From Liquorilactobacillus aquaticus DSM 21051 (GTDB lineage Bacteria; Bacillota; Bacilli; Lactobacillales; Lactobacillaceae): a stretch of DNA of 64,000 bases. The stretch spans positions 43,438 through 107,437 of the forward strand of contig NZ_AYZD01000027.1 of the NCBI RefSeq assembly GCF_001436755.1. Reading direction: 5' to 3'. The notes beneath the pieces are model-generated. The model was not told where the DNA came from and made no database searches. It saw only the letters and a program-made list of their open reading frames with translations. Below, piece after piece: positions 44,708 to 53,770 of the stretch (within the stretch, counting starts at the first letter, position 1; the number at the start of each line of letters is the position of its first letter). Position numbers and translations under genes: made by a program.

Positions 44708-45037
44708 TATTCGTCAAAAAATTGCCACCCCAATCTTAGTATTTGTCATAAACTGACATTCTCAAGTTAGCTTATGGCATAAAAAACAACAAAAAAATAA
44801 CATACAAAAATAAGGTCCAGCTCCCTCTAAAAGGGACTGGGCCTTATTTATTATCACTCTATTTAAGCTTAAAGTTTTTCTTTTTTAACAACGTTCAACT
44901 TGTCATTCAAATCATAAACAACTAGTTGACATGTTGCCATTTCAACACCCATGATGTCTGCATCTGAGATGTCTTCAATGTATTTTGTAAGAGCACGTAA
45001 TGAGTTACCATGTGCTGCGATGATGACGTTCTTGCCT
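44708..45037 (-). repeat. 330-bp direct repeat, left copy (contains gpmA copy A)
   Basis: Matches 51626-51955 over 330 bp without a net indel (offset 6918 at the start, at the gpmA stop codon and at the end). The non-coding half is almost identical; the coding half has about 15-20 substitutions. It contains a hairpin at 44809-44849. Confidence 0.85.
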
Positions 45038-45060
45038 TCGTAACTCAAAAACGATTTCAT
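44869..45060 (-). pseudogene. gpmA 3'-end fragment (copy A)
   Basis: 63 codons. [20 protein letters not shown] onwards is the C-terminal part of 2,3-bisphosphoglycerate-dependent phosphoglycerate mutase, including the second active-site His (AAHGNS). Against copy B it carries changes at conserved sites (MATCQLVVYDL for [11 protein letters not shown]). The N-terminal three quarters are missing; the region right of 45037 is unrelated. Not a functional enzyme. Confidence 0.85.
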
Positions 45061-45118
45061 CTTTCCAGAATAAATTCAAAAATGGCCTGCAAAGACTAGC
45101 ATATTAAATATTGAATCA

Positions 45119-46486
45119 TTATCCCAAAACTGTTTTGATATTAGCAAATTCTCTGATTCCCAAGTTGCTTAATTCGCGGCCATAACCAGACTTTTTAATA
45201 CCACCAAACGGTAATTCCGGTAATGAAGATAATGGTTGATTAACAGCGATTTGCCCAGTTTCAATTTTTGAAGCTAATTTGTGAGCTTTATCTAGATCCT
45301 CAGAATAAATCGCACCACCCAGGCCATAATTCGAATGGTTTGCCAGTTCAACGATTCCCTTTTCATCGTCAACTTTATAAAGCTGAGCAACTGGTCCAAA
45401 TAATTCGTGATCATACATTGGATTATCATATGTCATTCCACTAATAATCAAAGGTTTAAAGAATGCTCCAGGACCTTCAACTGCCGTTGGATCACCCCAC
45501 AAAACTTTTGCACCGCCATCTAAAACAGCCTTGACTTGTTTTTGCAGATTCTGCTGAGCACTTTTTGAGGATAGTGGAGCTAACGTTGTTTTTTCATTCA
45601 AAGGATCACCGGATTGATACTTGGCAAATTCTTTTTTGATAGCTGTTAAAAATTCATCATAGATTCCACTTTGAACCAGATAACGTTTAGCAGAAGTACA
45701 AGCTTGTCCAGCATTACGTAAACGTCCACTGACTGCACCGGCCACAGCCTTTTTCAAATCAGCATCATTTAGGACAATGCAAACATCTGTGCCACCGAGC
45801 TCCATTGTTGATTTCTTCAGATTACGACCGGCTTCAGCTGCTATCAGCTCGCCTGCTTTTTCTGAACCAGTCAAAGCCACACCTTGAACTCGCGGATCAC
45901 CGATCATCTGGTTGACCTGATCATAAGTCGCAAATATATTTTTAAATGCACCTGTTGGTAGGCCTGCAGCTTTGCAAGCATCATCAAATGCCTGTGCACA
46001 TTCTGGAACAATGCTGGCATGTTTGAGGATTACCGGATTACCAAGAATAAAATTGGGTGCAAAAACACGCATAACTTGAGTATATGGAAAATTCCAAGGC
46101 TCAACAGCAACAACTGCGCCAATCGAACTGAATTCAAGATGTGCTTTGCGGCCAGCCATGGCAGTATAATCTTGATCTACCAAAGCAGCTGCTCCATTCT
46201 CAACATAGTAACGAGCAAAAGCAACTGTTTTTTTGACTTCCCCTCGGGCTTCACTAATCAATTTACCCATGTTAGCAGTCAAAAAGTTAGCATAGTAATC
46301 AGCCCTTTTAGTAAATTCATCAGCTAGGGCAGCCAGCTGCTCTGCTCGCTGTTCAATTGGCTGTTTCTTAGCCTGTTTATAAAAATTATTTGCATCTGTT
46401 AAAGCTTGTTCAACCTCTTCATCTGTTGCTGCAGGAAATTCTTTGATTAATTCTCCATTATATGGATTAACTACACGATATGACAT
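45119..46486 (-). CDS. NAD(P)-dependent aldehyde dehydrogenase (succinate-semialdehyde dehydrogenase type)
   Basis: 455 residues, full length for the short lactobacillus SSADH group. Catalytic Cys in NAGQACTSAKR, general-base Glu in TMELGGTD, Asn in EPWNFPYTQ, and FGGIKKSGYGREL near the C-terminus. Oxidises an aldehyde to the acid; the substrate (succinate semialdehyde or another short aldehyde) is not fixed by sequence. It is alone between gpmA fragment A and an IS3 remnant. Confidence 0.88.
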   Translation of the reverse strand: MSYRVVNPYNGELIKEFPAATDEEVEQALTDANNFYKQAKKQPIEQRAEQLAALADEFTKRADYYANFLTANMGKLISEARGEVKKTVAFARYYVENGAAALVDQDYTAMAGRKAHLEFSSIGAVVAVEPWNFPYTQVMRVFAPNFILGNPVILKHASIVPECAQAFDDACKAAGLPTGAFKNIFATYDQVNQMIGDPRVQGVALTGSEKAGELIAAEAGRNLKKSTMELGGTDVCIVLNDADLKKAVAGAVSGRLRNAGQACTSAKRYLVQSGIYDEFLTAIKKEFAKYQSGDPLNEKTTLAPLSSKSAQQNLQKQVKAVLDGGAKVLWGDPTAVEGPGAFFKPLIISGMTYDNPMYDHELFGPVAQLYKVDDEKGIVELANHSNYGLGGAIYSEDLDKAHKLASKIETGQIAVNQPLSSLPELPFGGIKKSGYGRELSNLGIREFANIKTVLG

Positions 46487-46682
46487 TAAAATTTTTCTCC
46501 TTTCTTCTCTAGCGATAATACACTGTCATTATAGTAAAAAATTGCTAATAAAAGCAATTACCCTTGTTAATTATCAAAAGTTTCCAGACAATAGAAATAA
46601 TATACGTAGCTTAGATTTCTTTCATTCCCTCTTGCTATCTTCTTTAAATAATTTTTATATCAAATTACAAAATCATTAATCA
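46487..46682. other. aldehyde dehydrogenase upstream region
   Basis: Short AT-rich control region, bounded on the right by the IS3 remnant. Confidence 0.35.
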
Positions 46683-46982
46683 TAGACACCTTAGTGGTCC
46701 AACGGTGAAATGTAAGTAATATCAGCACATCATGTGGCATGCCAATCTTTATGAACTAAGTTACCACGTTGAGCGTAATCGTTGTGAGTAGAAGGTTTAC
46801 GGTATTTCCTATTCATTACTGAGTGAATGTTCATTTACATTGATAACCTTATTTTGTTTAATCCATCTGTTAATAGTATTGGCTAGGACATTGTATTCCT
46901 CAGCTAGAGACTTAAGTGTATGACCTTGTTTCACTAACCCAAAAATTGATTCTCTAAATTCCTTTGAATATATTTTTGGCAT
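46683..46982 (-). mobile_element. IS3-family insertion sequence remnant
   Basis: From an ATG at 46982 with GAGGAAG upstream the minus strand encodes 57 residues of an IS3 OrfA (MPKIYSKEFRESIFGLVKQG then LKSLAEEYNV and TINRWIKQ, the helix-turn-helix), stopping at 46809. Immediately downstream 46683-46808 reads as OrfB debris (RKYRKP, RGNLVHKDWHA, stop, CADITYI) with stops. Most of the element is deleted. Confidence 0.75.
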
Positions 46983-47151
46983 AAAAAATCTTCCTCAATA
47001 ATTATCATACCTGAAAGGTATACTATAAAAATGGTCTATATTATCATCATAAGAGCAAATGTATTAAACAAGAAATTCTGCTATTAATTGATTTTCACAA
47101 ATTAATACCAGAACTAATCTTAGATTGTTTGATAAGAAAATTATAAGTGTA
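46983..47151. other. spacer, nothing recognised
   Basis: AT-rich remnant sequence next to the IS3 fragment. Confidence 0.3.
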
Positions 47152-47679
47152 CTATTCATATTTGTATGCTTTTTTAAATTCTTCAAATGAAAGTTGCGAA
47201 ATAGATTTAAGTTGTTTAAATTTGTTAGTTGCTAATAATTTTCTACTTGTTTCGCTTTCTGGATAAGGTAATTGTGTAAACCCCTTAAACAAAGACTCAA
47301 GGATACTCTCATATTTTTCTTCTGAAGCCCAACCCCAATTTAGGGCAAAAGGGTAAGAGAACGCGTTCCCTTTATTGATTCTCGCAAATAGATTTGCTTC
47401 TATTGTGCTTGTCCCATATCCACAAATTACATTTGGAATAGCATTGCAAGCAAGTTGTATACCTAACCCTGAGCTGCATCCAGTTAGAAAATAATCAATT
47501 TTACCGTTATTTAAAGCGGTCCCGCCTAAAATAGCAATATCAATATAATCTAGTTTGTTTTCTTTAACATTTAAATCAATAACAGTATGACCATATTTTT
47601 TTGAAACATGTTTAATTATTTTGAGTAAAACATCATGTTTATTACTCAAAGTGCTAGCTACAGCGAAACCAATTTTCAA
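47152..47679 (-). CDS. RpiB/LacA/LacB-family sugar-phosphate isomerase
   Basis: 175 residues from a TTG start (AAGGAA 10 bp upstream). The fold signature appears as DYFLTGCSSGLGIQLACNAIPNVICGYG, parallel to the RpiB motif GI(L)ICGTGIGxxIAANKxPGIRAA; ANLFARINKGNAFSYP corresponds to the second conserved block. Ser replaces part of the usual catalytic loop. Probably isomerises a ribose-, galactose- or tetrose-phosphate. It lacks partners; it sits between IS3 and IS30 fragments, so its operon was probably broken. Confidence 0.75.
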   Translation of the reverse strand: MKIGFAVASTLSNKHDVLLKIIKHVSKKYGHTVIDLNVKENKLDYIDIAILGGTALNNGKIDYFLTGCSSGLGIQLACNAIPNVICGYGTSTIEANLFARINKGNAFSYPFALNWGWASEEKYESILESLFKGFTQLPYPESETSRKLLATNKFKQLKSISQLSFEEFKKAYKYE

Positions 47680-47699
47680 GACTGTATTCCTTCTTTTCT

Positions 47700-48025
47700 T
47701 TAATAAATTAATTTTTTTTCCACTATTGTAAATTTAAGTAATTTTTTGGGATTATGCGTAGAATATACTCTGGAAATGGTACTAGGACTTCGATGAATGC
47801 ACTGCGCAATTTGTCTAATGAACATTCCTTGCATATGAAATGCTTCAATTTGGCCTCGTTCGTCAAGTTGTAGTTGTCGGTAGTGAGTATGCGTAGTATT
47901 CTTAGATTGGGTCATGAAGATTCCTTTCTTACTTTGTTTAGTCGCTTATAAGAATAGTTCTTCATGACCTTTTTTGCTAGATCAATTGGTCTAGTTGACT
48001 AGTGTTGCACTTCAATTTTAAATCG
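47700..48025 (-). mobile_element. IS30-family insertion sequence remnant
   Basis: 47700-47915 encodes the N-terminal helix-turn-helix of an IS30 transposase (YRQLQLDERGQIEAFHMQG, IRQIAQCIHRSPSTISR) and then ends abruptly. Upstream at 47995-48025 is an IS30-like terminal sequence (GTTGCACTTCAATTTTAAAT). A similar end (GTTGCACTTAGACTTTAAAT) occurs at about 50294-50320. The catalytic DDE part is missing. Confidence 0.75.
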
Positions 48026-48111
48026 GGATAAGAAATAAGGACATATAAGACAGAACATTTTAATCAGAATTAGAAGTGCCAAAATTTTTTTCGTAAGCGA
48101 TAATCATGACA

Positions 48112-49482
48112 CTATCCTTTTGAAATCTCAATATTGTCTGATTGCATAAAAATTTCAGTTAAGGGGATAATAATTAATATTCCTAGCACAAAAAATGATA
48201 TTCTGTATGAACTCAGAATTGTTGTATATTGATTAGTCACAGAAAACACAATTGTAATTAATGAAATTCCTAATCCCTGACATAAATTTTGACTTACTGC
48301 ACTTAATGTATTAGCACTGTTCCGCTCATCAAAGGGAACTTCTAATAAGCTCATGCCATTGTATGCAGTTAATGCTAGTGATCTTCCAATTCCTGAAGAT
48401 ATTAGTATTACAACGCTAAAAATGCTGTTAGTGTGTTTGCTTAATAGTCCTATTAATACAGTGGTTATCATGATTAAAGTTAGCGAAATAGTAATTGTAT
48501 TTTTAAACCCGATACTTTTTATGATATTATTTGCAATCGGTTTTATACCAATATTGCCAATAAAAATGCACAATATATATATTCCTGATTTTAAAGGCGA
48601 CCAGTGAAAGACATTTTGAAAAAATAATGTGCTTAAATATGGAATCGCCCCAACAGTTAACCACATCATATTGCCCCCCAACTGACTAACCTTAAAAGAA
48701 ACAAATCTCAATGAAGATAAACTAAATAGTGGTTCAGCTGTATTTTTTAAATGTTGTACAGTAAAGATGATACTAGTCACAAATATAATCAATAAAATAC
48801 TAGAAAATTCGTTTAATGATTTTTGAGTTCCAATTGTATCAAGCGAGATTAAAAGAGATGCGCTAGCTAACGCAACTGAAATGAATCCATGCCAATCGAA
48901 ATGCATGATTTGTTTGGATTGTTCTAGGCCCTTTTCTAAAACTTTATGCCCCATTATCAGTAAAATTATGCCAATTGGAATATTAATCATAAAAATCCAA
49001 CGCCAAGATAAATAAGTAGTTAGTATGCCCCCAATGAATGGGGCAATAGCAGGGGCAATTAATGCAGGCCAAATTACATAGCTAATCATTTTAAGAAGAT
49101 CTTTAGAAGGAGTGTTCTCTAAGACAATCAAGCGTGCTGTTGGAACTATAAGAGCGGCAGAAAAGCCCTGAAGCCCCCTCATTGTTAACATGAATATTAA
49201 ACTTGAGGAAAGTCCACTACCTAATGAACTAATAATAAAAATAAAAATAGCAGACGACCAAATATTTTTGTTCCCATATTTTTTTGATAACCATCCGCTC
49301 AATGGTATAAAAATTGCAACAGTGATCATATACACAGTTATAATTAATGACGAATTAGATGTAGGTATGAGTAAATCTTTCTTGATTTGTGGTAGTGCAG
49401 TTGTAACAATTGTACTATCAAGCATTTCCATAAATAAACTTATTCCCATTAACAAAGGAATTTTTACTTCTTTTGTTGTCAT
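48112..49482 (-). CDS. MFS multidrug exporter, DHA2/EmrB type
   Basis: 456 residues, about 14 membrane segments. Motif A SGWLSKKYGNKNIW, motif C-like APAIAPFIGGILTTYLSWRWIFMINIPIG typical of drug:H+ antiporters with 14 segments. N-terminal LLMGISLFMEMLDSTIVTTALPQI (motif D1). Lies downstream of a MarR regulator on the same strand; a 33-bp palindrome lies between them. Likely exports a toxic organic compound under MarR control. Confidence 0.87.
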   Translation of the reverse strand: MTTKEVKIPLLMGISLFMEMLDSTIVTTALPQIKKDLLIPTSNSSLIITVYMITVAIFIPLSGWLSKKYGNKNIWSSAIFIFIISSLGSGLSSSLIFMLTMRGLQGFSAALIVPTARLIVLENTPSKDLLKMISYVIWPALIAPAIAPFIGGILTTYLSWRWIFMINIPIGIILLIMGHKVLEKGLEQSKQIMHFDWHGFISVALASASLLISLDTIGTQKSLNEFSSILLIIFVTSIIFTVQHLKNTAEPLFSLSSLRFVSFKVSQLGGNMMWLTVGAIPYLSTLFFQNVFHWSPLKSGIYILCIFIGNIGIKPIANNIIKSIGFKNTITISLTLIMITTVLIGLLSKHTNSIFSVVILISSGIGRSLALTAYNGMSLLEVPFDERNSANTLSAVSQNLCQGLGISLITIVFSVTNQYTTILSSYRISFFVLGILIIIPLTEIFMQSDNIEISKG

Positions 49483-49524
49483 TCTTCCAACACCCCGAAT
49501 ATTTATTTAAATTTTTATGATTAT

Positions 49525-49557
49525 CCCCATAGTGTTCACCAAGTGAACACTATGGGG
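49525..49557. promoter_or_regulatory. 33-bp perfect palindrome before the MFS exporter (putative MarR operator)
   Basis: CCCCATAGTGTTCAC-CAA-GTGAACACTATGGGG, 15-bp arms, 3-bp centre. Located 43 bp upstream of the exporter start. Shares AGTGTT/AACACT with the inverted repeat upstream of the MarR gene (50075-50103). No T run, so operator is favoured over terminator. Confidence 0.6.
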
Positions 49558-49621
49558 AATGTAAACCCCACATTTATTTGAGATACATCCACTAAGGATA
49601 AAAAATTTCAATGCCTAAATA

Positions 49622-50041
49622 TCAGCCATTCCAATTGCGTATAATAGCGTCTAATGCTTCATTTAGCTGTCTATATTGATCAGGAGAGCATGAATTATAT
49701 ATCTTCTCATTAATTTTAAAAATCTTATGCCTTATTTTTTGAGTAACTTTTTCACCAGACTCAGTTAAAAATAAAGCATAAGCACTTTTATTGTATTGAC
49801 TACTACGTCGTTCGATTAAACCTACTTCAACATATTTTTTTATAGTTCTGGTTAAAAGGCTTCGTTGAACATTCCGTTTGTTAGCTAAAAATAGCTGACT
49901 GCATCCAGGATTTTCTTGAATGGTTAAAAAGACATTGTAGTCGACTACATTAATGTGTATTTTTTTTCCAAAAGTCGTGTACTCATGAATGAACATATTA
50001 TTTAAGTGACTAATTTTTCTCCCTGTTTCTTGAATTTCCAT
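49622..50041 (-). CDS. MarR-family transcriptional regulator of the exporter
   Basis: 139 residues; winged-helix region LFLANKRNVQRSLLTRTIKKYVEVGLIERRSSQYNKSAYALFLTESG. First gene before the DHA2-type exporter. The upstream inverted repeat and the palindrome before the exporter share a half-site, so it likely controls itself and the exporter. AACGGAGA precedes the start. Confidence 0.85.
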   Translation of the reverse strand: MEIQETGRKISHLNNMFIHEYTTFGKKIHINVVDYNVFLTIQENPGCSQLFLANKRNVQRSLLTRTIKKYVEVGLIERRSSQYNKSAYALFLTESGEKVTQKIRHKIFKINEKIYNSCSPDQYRQLNEALDAIIRNWNG

Positions 50042-50074
50042 AGTATATCTCCGTTCTTTTTAAACAAATATATT

Positions 50075-50103
50075 CCAAAGTGTTAACTTTGTCAACACTT
50101 TGG
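50075..50103. promoter_or_regulatory. inverted repeat upstream of the MarR gene (putative autoregulatory operator)
   Basis: CCAAAGTGTT (50075-50084) and AACACTTTGG (50094-50103), perfect 10-bp arms, 9-bp spacer; half-site AGTGTT shared with 49525-49557. Confidence 0.6.
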
Positions 50104-50194
50104 GCACAATTCATTTATTTGAATACGATGTTTACACAATTAGCAACAACATTCAATTAATGTTGGTGATTTTTCAATTAAATATGTTAAAAAA

Positions 50195-50248
50195 GTTCTA
50201 CAATATTGGGTATTGATGGAAGTTCATCGGCATCCAATATTGTAGAAC
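50195..50248 (-). terminator. strong terminator
   Basis: Perfect 15-bp stem GTTCTACAATATTGG (50195-50209) with CCAATATTGTAGAAC (50234-50248), and inner GATG/CATC; six T follow on the minus strand. It would end transcription from the decayed element to the right. Confidence 0.75.
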
Positions 50249-50651
50249 CCGTTAAATTTAGATTTTCATGGCCTATTTGTATAAATTTGCTATGTTGCAC
50301 TTAGACTTTAAATCCAGGTAATATTTTCGAATGTTTATCTTAAGGATAAGGCCTTATACTTTGACTTTACTATCTTTCATTTAACAAATAATAATAAAAC
50401 AAACCCATTCATTTACTAACTTCTTTGGTAAGACAGAATTTTCCAATTACCGTTAGTGTTTTTCTACAAAGAATCTGTTAAACCAGATATTATTTTCTCA
50501 TCAATAGGTTTAGAAGAGTTCATAATCATATTATTATCTGATTCTTTATTAGAAAAGCCAGAAATAGCAAACTTTGTTTCTGCTGAAGCCTGATATGAAG
50601 CTTTCAACATGCTTGTACTTGAAACACGTACAATTAACAGATTCAATTTAT
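50249..50651. other. degraded sequence between terminator and integrase remnant
   Basis: Contains an IS30-end-like sequence at about 50294-50320. A 60-codon minus-strand frame at 50464-50646 lacks a ribosome binding site and runs on from the integrase remnant; not called as a gene. Confidence 0.4.
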
Positions 50652-50820
50652 TTATTTTTGTGAAATATAAGCAAGCGAGATATTCTTATCAGCAATCATC
50701 AAAGTAGCTAGCATGTATCTAAAAGTATGCGTGCTGAATTTAGATTCAATCCCTAACTTTTTTATAATTGATGATAAGAAACATGATGTTTTGAGTCCTT
50801 GGTAACCGTCTATGCTTATT
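50652..50820 (-). pseudogene. tyrosine integrase remnant 1
   Basis: Minus strand reads LKTSCFLSSIIKKLGIESKF then STHTFRYMLATLMIADKNIS then LAYISQK-stop. Compare the intact integrase at 62239 (LDMESKFSTHTMRHTLASMM...VSLAYISHYLGH): the H-x-x-R region is kept, the tyrosine is lost. Confidence 0.75.
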
Positions 50821-51145
50821 TATTATGACAAAGAAAGCATTAGTACGCTGAGAAACCTGCAGCACATATCCAAAGAACTTCTGCAAGAAAGATATTGTAT
50901 CCTCATCATCGGCAAAATATCATTCAGAAACTTCTTAAAGTTAGGTTCTGTTGCTGTTATTGTTAAATCGAATTACACCCTCGATTGCATGGTCGTTAAA
51001 TGCTCAGGGCTATGTGGCAAAATCGTTCCATTATCAAACTTTAAGTCATAATTAAGGAATGAGAAATAATTAGCTTCTAACTTTGCTGCATCAATATGTT
51101 CAACACTCTTCCCCAAAAGCAAAGAATTATAGATATTTTAAAATA
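50813..51145 (-). pseudogene. phage/satellite-type primase-helicase remnant
   Basis: In pieces with a stop and a frameshift: LEANYFSFLNYDLKFDNGTI, LPHSPEHLTTMQSRV-stop-FDL, NFKKFLNDI, then FADDEDTISFLQKFFGYVL. The order 'PHSPEH..T...V.FD......F..FL..IF.DD..TI.FLQ..FGY.L' is that of the P4/D5-type primase N-terminal-to-helicase linker. It runs directly into integrase remnant 1, as in small integrative elements. Confidence 0.65.
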
Positions 51146-51227
51146 ATCAATTTGAGTGGCTCGACATCATTTGAATATGTTCCAGTGGTATAGTTGTAAA
51201 TCATGAGTCTATGTTCGTTCGTACTCA

Positions 51228-51476
51228 CTATCTGCCACTACAAGTCGGATTCTTTGAGATATGAACACCGAAAAAATTGTTCTCCGAAGCTTCTTTACAA
51301 AAAATATAATCATTTGACATTTTAAATACGATTTTTTCAATAACTGTTTTCCTGTTGCTCGTACTACATGCAAATAAGTTTCCTTTTATATCAGTATCTT
51401 TATTACCATGCGGTTTATCACTTGGCGCTAATGATAGACTTACTATTATTAATTTTTTTATGGATATCTTTATCAT
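51228..51476 (-). CDS. hypothetical protein, 82 residues
   Basis: The ATG at 51476 follows GAGGTGGG by 4-5 bp, a good site. Basic N-terminus with a short hydrophobic stretch (IKKLIIVSLSLA), then a polar region with three Cys. No domain recognised. It lies between the primase remnant and the direct repeat, so it may itself be a remnant. Confidence 0.4.
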   Translation of the reverse strand: MIKISIKKLIIVSLSLAPSDKPHGNKDTDIKGNLFACSTSNRKTVIEKIVFKMSNDYIFCKEASENNFFGVHISKNPTCSGR

Positions 51477-51625
51477 TTTCCCACCTCAATTTTTATTTAT
51501 TCTTATAATCCTTCTACTTTCTGTATTGGCATGTCTGCCACTCTATTTATACTTTTTATTTCGGGTCACTTGGGACCATAGGGTATACTTTTAAACTCAT
51601 TCTCAACAATTCAAGAACTTAGTAC

Positions 51626-51955
51626 TATTCGTCAAAAAATTGCCACCCCAATCTTAGTATTTGTCATAAATTGACATTCTCAAGTTAGCTTATGGCATAA
51701 AAAACAACAAAAAGATAACATACAAAAATAAGGTCCAGCTCCCTCTAAAAGGGACTGGGCCTTATTTATTATCACTCTATTTAAGCTTAAAGTTTTTCTT
51801 TTTTAACAACGTTCAACTTGTCATCCAAATCATAAACAACTGGTTGACCTGTTGCCATTTCAACACCCATGATATCTTCATCTGAGATACCTTCGATGTA
51901 TTTTGTGAGGGCACGAAGTGAGTTACCATGTGCTGCGATGATAACATTCTTGCCA
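51626..51955 (-). repeat. 330-bp direct repeat, right copy (contains gpmA copy B)
   Basis: Pair of 44708-45037. Contains the hairpin AATAAGG...CCTTATT at 51727-51767. The sequence shared outside gpmA (about 160 bp past the stop codon) shows that the repeat is more than a short att core. Confidence 0.85.
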
Positions 51956-51996
51956 TCTAATAATGTAGGAGCGATTTTGTCTTCCCAGAATGGATC
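51787..51996 (-). pseudogene. gpmA: gpmA 3'-end fragment (copy B, best preserved)
   Basis: 70 codons, undamaged in sequence: [68 protein letters not shown]. This is the C-terminal ~30% of GpmA with the second catalytic His. Homology stops at PFWED; just upstream in frame is TAA. No start, so not expressed as an enzyme. Confidence 0.85.
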
Positions 51997-52286
51997 TTAA
52001 AAGAACTTACAAAGCCTATCATACCGCTATTTTTAATTAAATATTGAGTTGAAAACTTGGACCAGTTTTCGTCAAAATAAAGGTACAAAACGTTATGAAA
52101 AGGCACTTTAGCACACTAAAATTAATTATGTTTTCATTTCAAAAATTTGGAAGAAAAGACTAAATTACACATAAGAGATGAATTGAAAAGTATACCCTAC
52201 TTGCCCTAAGTTCCCTGATCTAAATTCCATAGATTAGCAGCCTTAATTAACTATACATTTTTCACATATTTTCCATTCATTCTTTA
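51997..52286. other. spacer, nothing recognised
   Basis: AT-rich, between gpmA copy B and the reverse transcriptase stop codon. Confidence 0.35.
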
Positions 52287-53753
52287 TCACTCTGTAGATT
52301 TATTTGAAATTCCCTTGTGATAACGTTTCTGATGTTTTACCACACGTCGTCGGGCTTGTTTAAGAACTAGAACCGAATAATTTGGTGCACCATCTTCTAA
52401 AATTTTCTGTGCTCTATTCACATAGTTTATGAATGTCCTTTTTGCCGGTTTCTCTGATAAGTACTTTTTTTTATGGTTTGTCGAAATACGAAATTTAATT
52501 TTCCCTTTCAATTTGCGTTTGACTAACTTAATTTGTTTACGACGAACATTATTGTGATACTCACTTGCTGCTATCCAACCAATAATGTTCTTATGTTCGT
52601 CAAATACAGGCTTTTTGAATGACTTTAAATCTATTTCTTCTTCAGACAGTTTCGCCATCTTCTTATCATTAAAGTCACGAATCAGAAAATCAATTGCATG
52701 ATTTCCACGATATGCAAATTTATATATACTTTTTTCACGTAGAAAAACTTCATCACCTGTGAAGCGAAATCCTAAATAGTCCATCATAGCTGACCTTCCA
52801 TCCAAACTAAACAGATGTGCATTACTGAATATGTAAAAATCAGTTTTGCTTTTTTCAACAGTCAAAGATAACATATCAGAGCTTTTATGAATTACCAAGT
52901 CCTTAATATTTTTAGCATCTTGAAGTGTTAAACTTTTACCCGAAAGTACAATCACAAAATCATCAGAATATCTACGAAAAATTCCACCATATTTTTGTAC
53001 AAGAGTACTTATTGCAAAATCAAACTCCATCATGTATACATTTGCTAGTAATGCACTCAGTGATGTTCCCTGAGGAATACCAACTTTATTTAAATGAAAT
53101 TTTTCGGAATTCTTTTTATAAAATTTTGAAAACTGTTTTCTGTTTCGAAAATATGCTGGCTCATTTGACTTGCTCAGGTTTGCTGTTAATTGATTTAATT
53201 CTTCGAAATTTATGTATTCATATTTTGTTAACGATTTCAGAACAGCATACCAATCATCTGGTAAGTGATCAACATTAAACAATTTCTGCAGCGACCTTTT
53301 TAAATAACGATGATTCAATGTATCAAAAAAAGCTTTAAAATCTCCCTTAATTACATAAGCTACATCTTGATTCGAAATAAAATCAAATACTTCTTTTGCC
53401 GCGTGAATATTTGAACGTTTAATTGTCTTAGTAGATGAACGATAAGCGGTCGCTGCCTCACTTATCAAGGTTCCTTCTATTCTATGTTCATAAATAATCT
53501 TCAATTTTTCAGCATATACTTTATAAACAAGCGATGCACCATGTGAGGCAAGCGTTATATTACGTGGCTTTTTCTTAATTTTCTTTCCATTGAATCTATA
53601 TGTTAAAAACTCCCTACGAATATAAGGTAAGAATCGAAAACTTGAAACTGCACTTTCTTGCTTCATCTCATCAAATAATCTCCGATTTGCAAGACGGTAG
53701 TCAAAATGCTTATATTTTTTCTGCTTTTTTAAATATTTATCAATATCAAACAT
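52287..53753 (-). CDS. reverse transcriptase of the defence-associated (DRT / unknown-group) type
   Basis: 488 residues. RT core: motif A GDFKAFFDTLNH (Asp138), motif B region GIPQGTSLSALLANVYM (225-241), catalytic RRYSDDFVIVL (YSDD, 262-265), then a C-terminal ~200-residue basic extension ending in a Lys/Arg-rich thumb-like region. The N-terminal RNITLASHGASLVYKVYAEKL with YEHRIEG...ATAYRSS is the pattern of the 'unknown group' RTs that act in anti-phage defence (DRT systems), not of group II introns: there is no maturase or HNH domain. GGAG precedes the ATG by 8 bp. A structured RNA with its own terminator lies immediately upstream on the same strand. Exact DRT type is not assigned; single-gene RT + ncRNA resembles DRT2 or DRT9. 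Confidence 0.85.
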   Translation of the reverse strand: MFDIDKYLKKQKKYKHFDYRLANRRLFDEMKQESAVSSFRFLPYIRREFLTYRFNGKKIKKKPRNITLASHGASLVYKVYAEKLKIIYEHRIEGTLISEAATAYRSSTKTIKRSNIHAAKEVFDFISNQDVAYVIKGDFKAFFDTLNHRYLKRSLQKLFNVDHLPDDWYAVLKSLTKYEYINFEELNQLTANLSKSNEPAYFRNRKQFSKFYKKNSEKFHLNKVGIPQGTSLSALLANVYMMEFDFAISTLVQKYGGIFRRYSDDFVIVLSGKSLTLQDAKNIKDLVIHKSSDMLSLTVEKSKTDFYIFSNAHLFSLDGRSAMMDYLGFRFTGDEVFLREKSIYKFAYRGNHAIDFLIRDFNDKKMAKLSEEEIDLKSFKKPVFDEHKNIIGWIAASEYHNNVRRKQIKLVKRKLKGKIKFRISTNHKKKYLSEKPAKRTFINYVNRAQKILEDGAPNYSVLVLKQARRRVVKHQKRYHKGISNKSTE

Positions 53754-53770
53754 ATATTATCTCCAAACTG

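Noticed and set aside
50464..50646. 60-codon minus-strand frame
   Set aside because: TTG start without a site; it continues from integrase remnant 1 and is likely debris.
51355..51594. 79-codon hydrophobic plus-strand ORF
   Set aside because: No ribosome binding site; antisense to a minus-strand ORF that has one.
52287..53753. reverse transcriptase as a group II intron protein or retron
   Set aside because: No maturase, HNH or intron boundary seen, and the upstream RNA lacks a recognisable msr-msd layout; DRT-type fits better.
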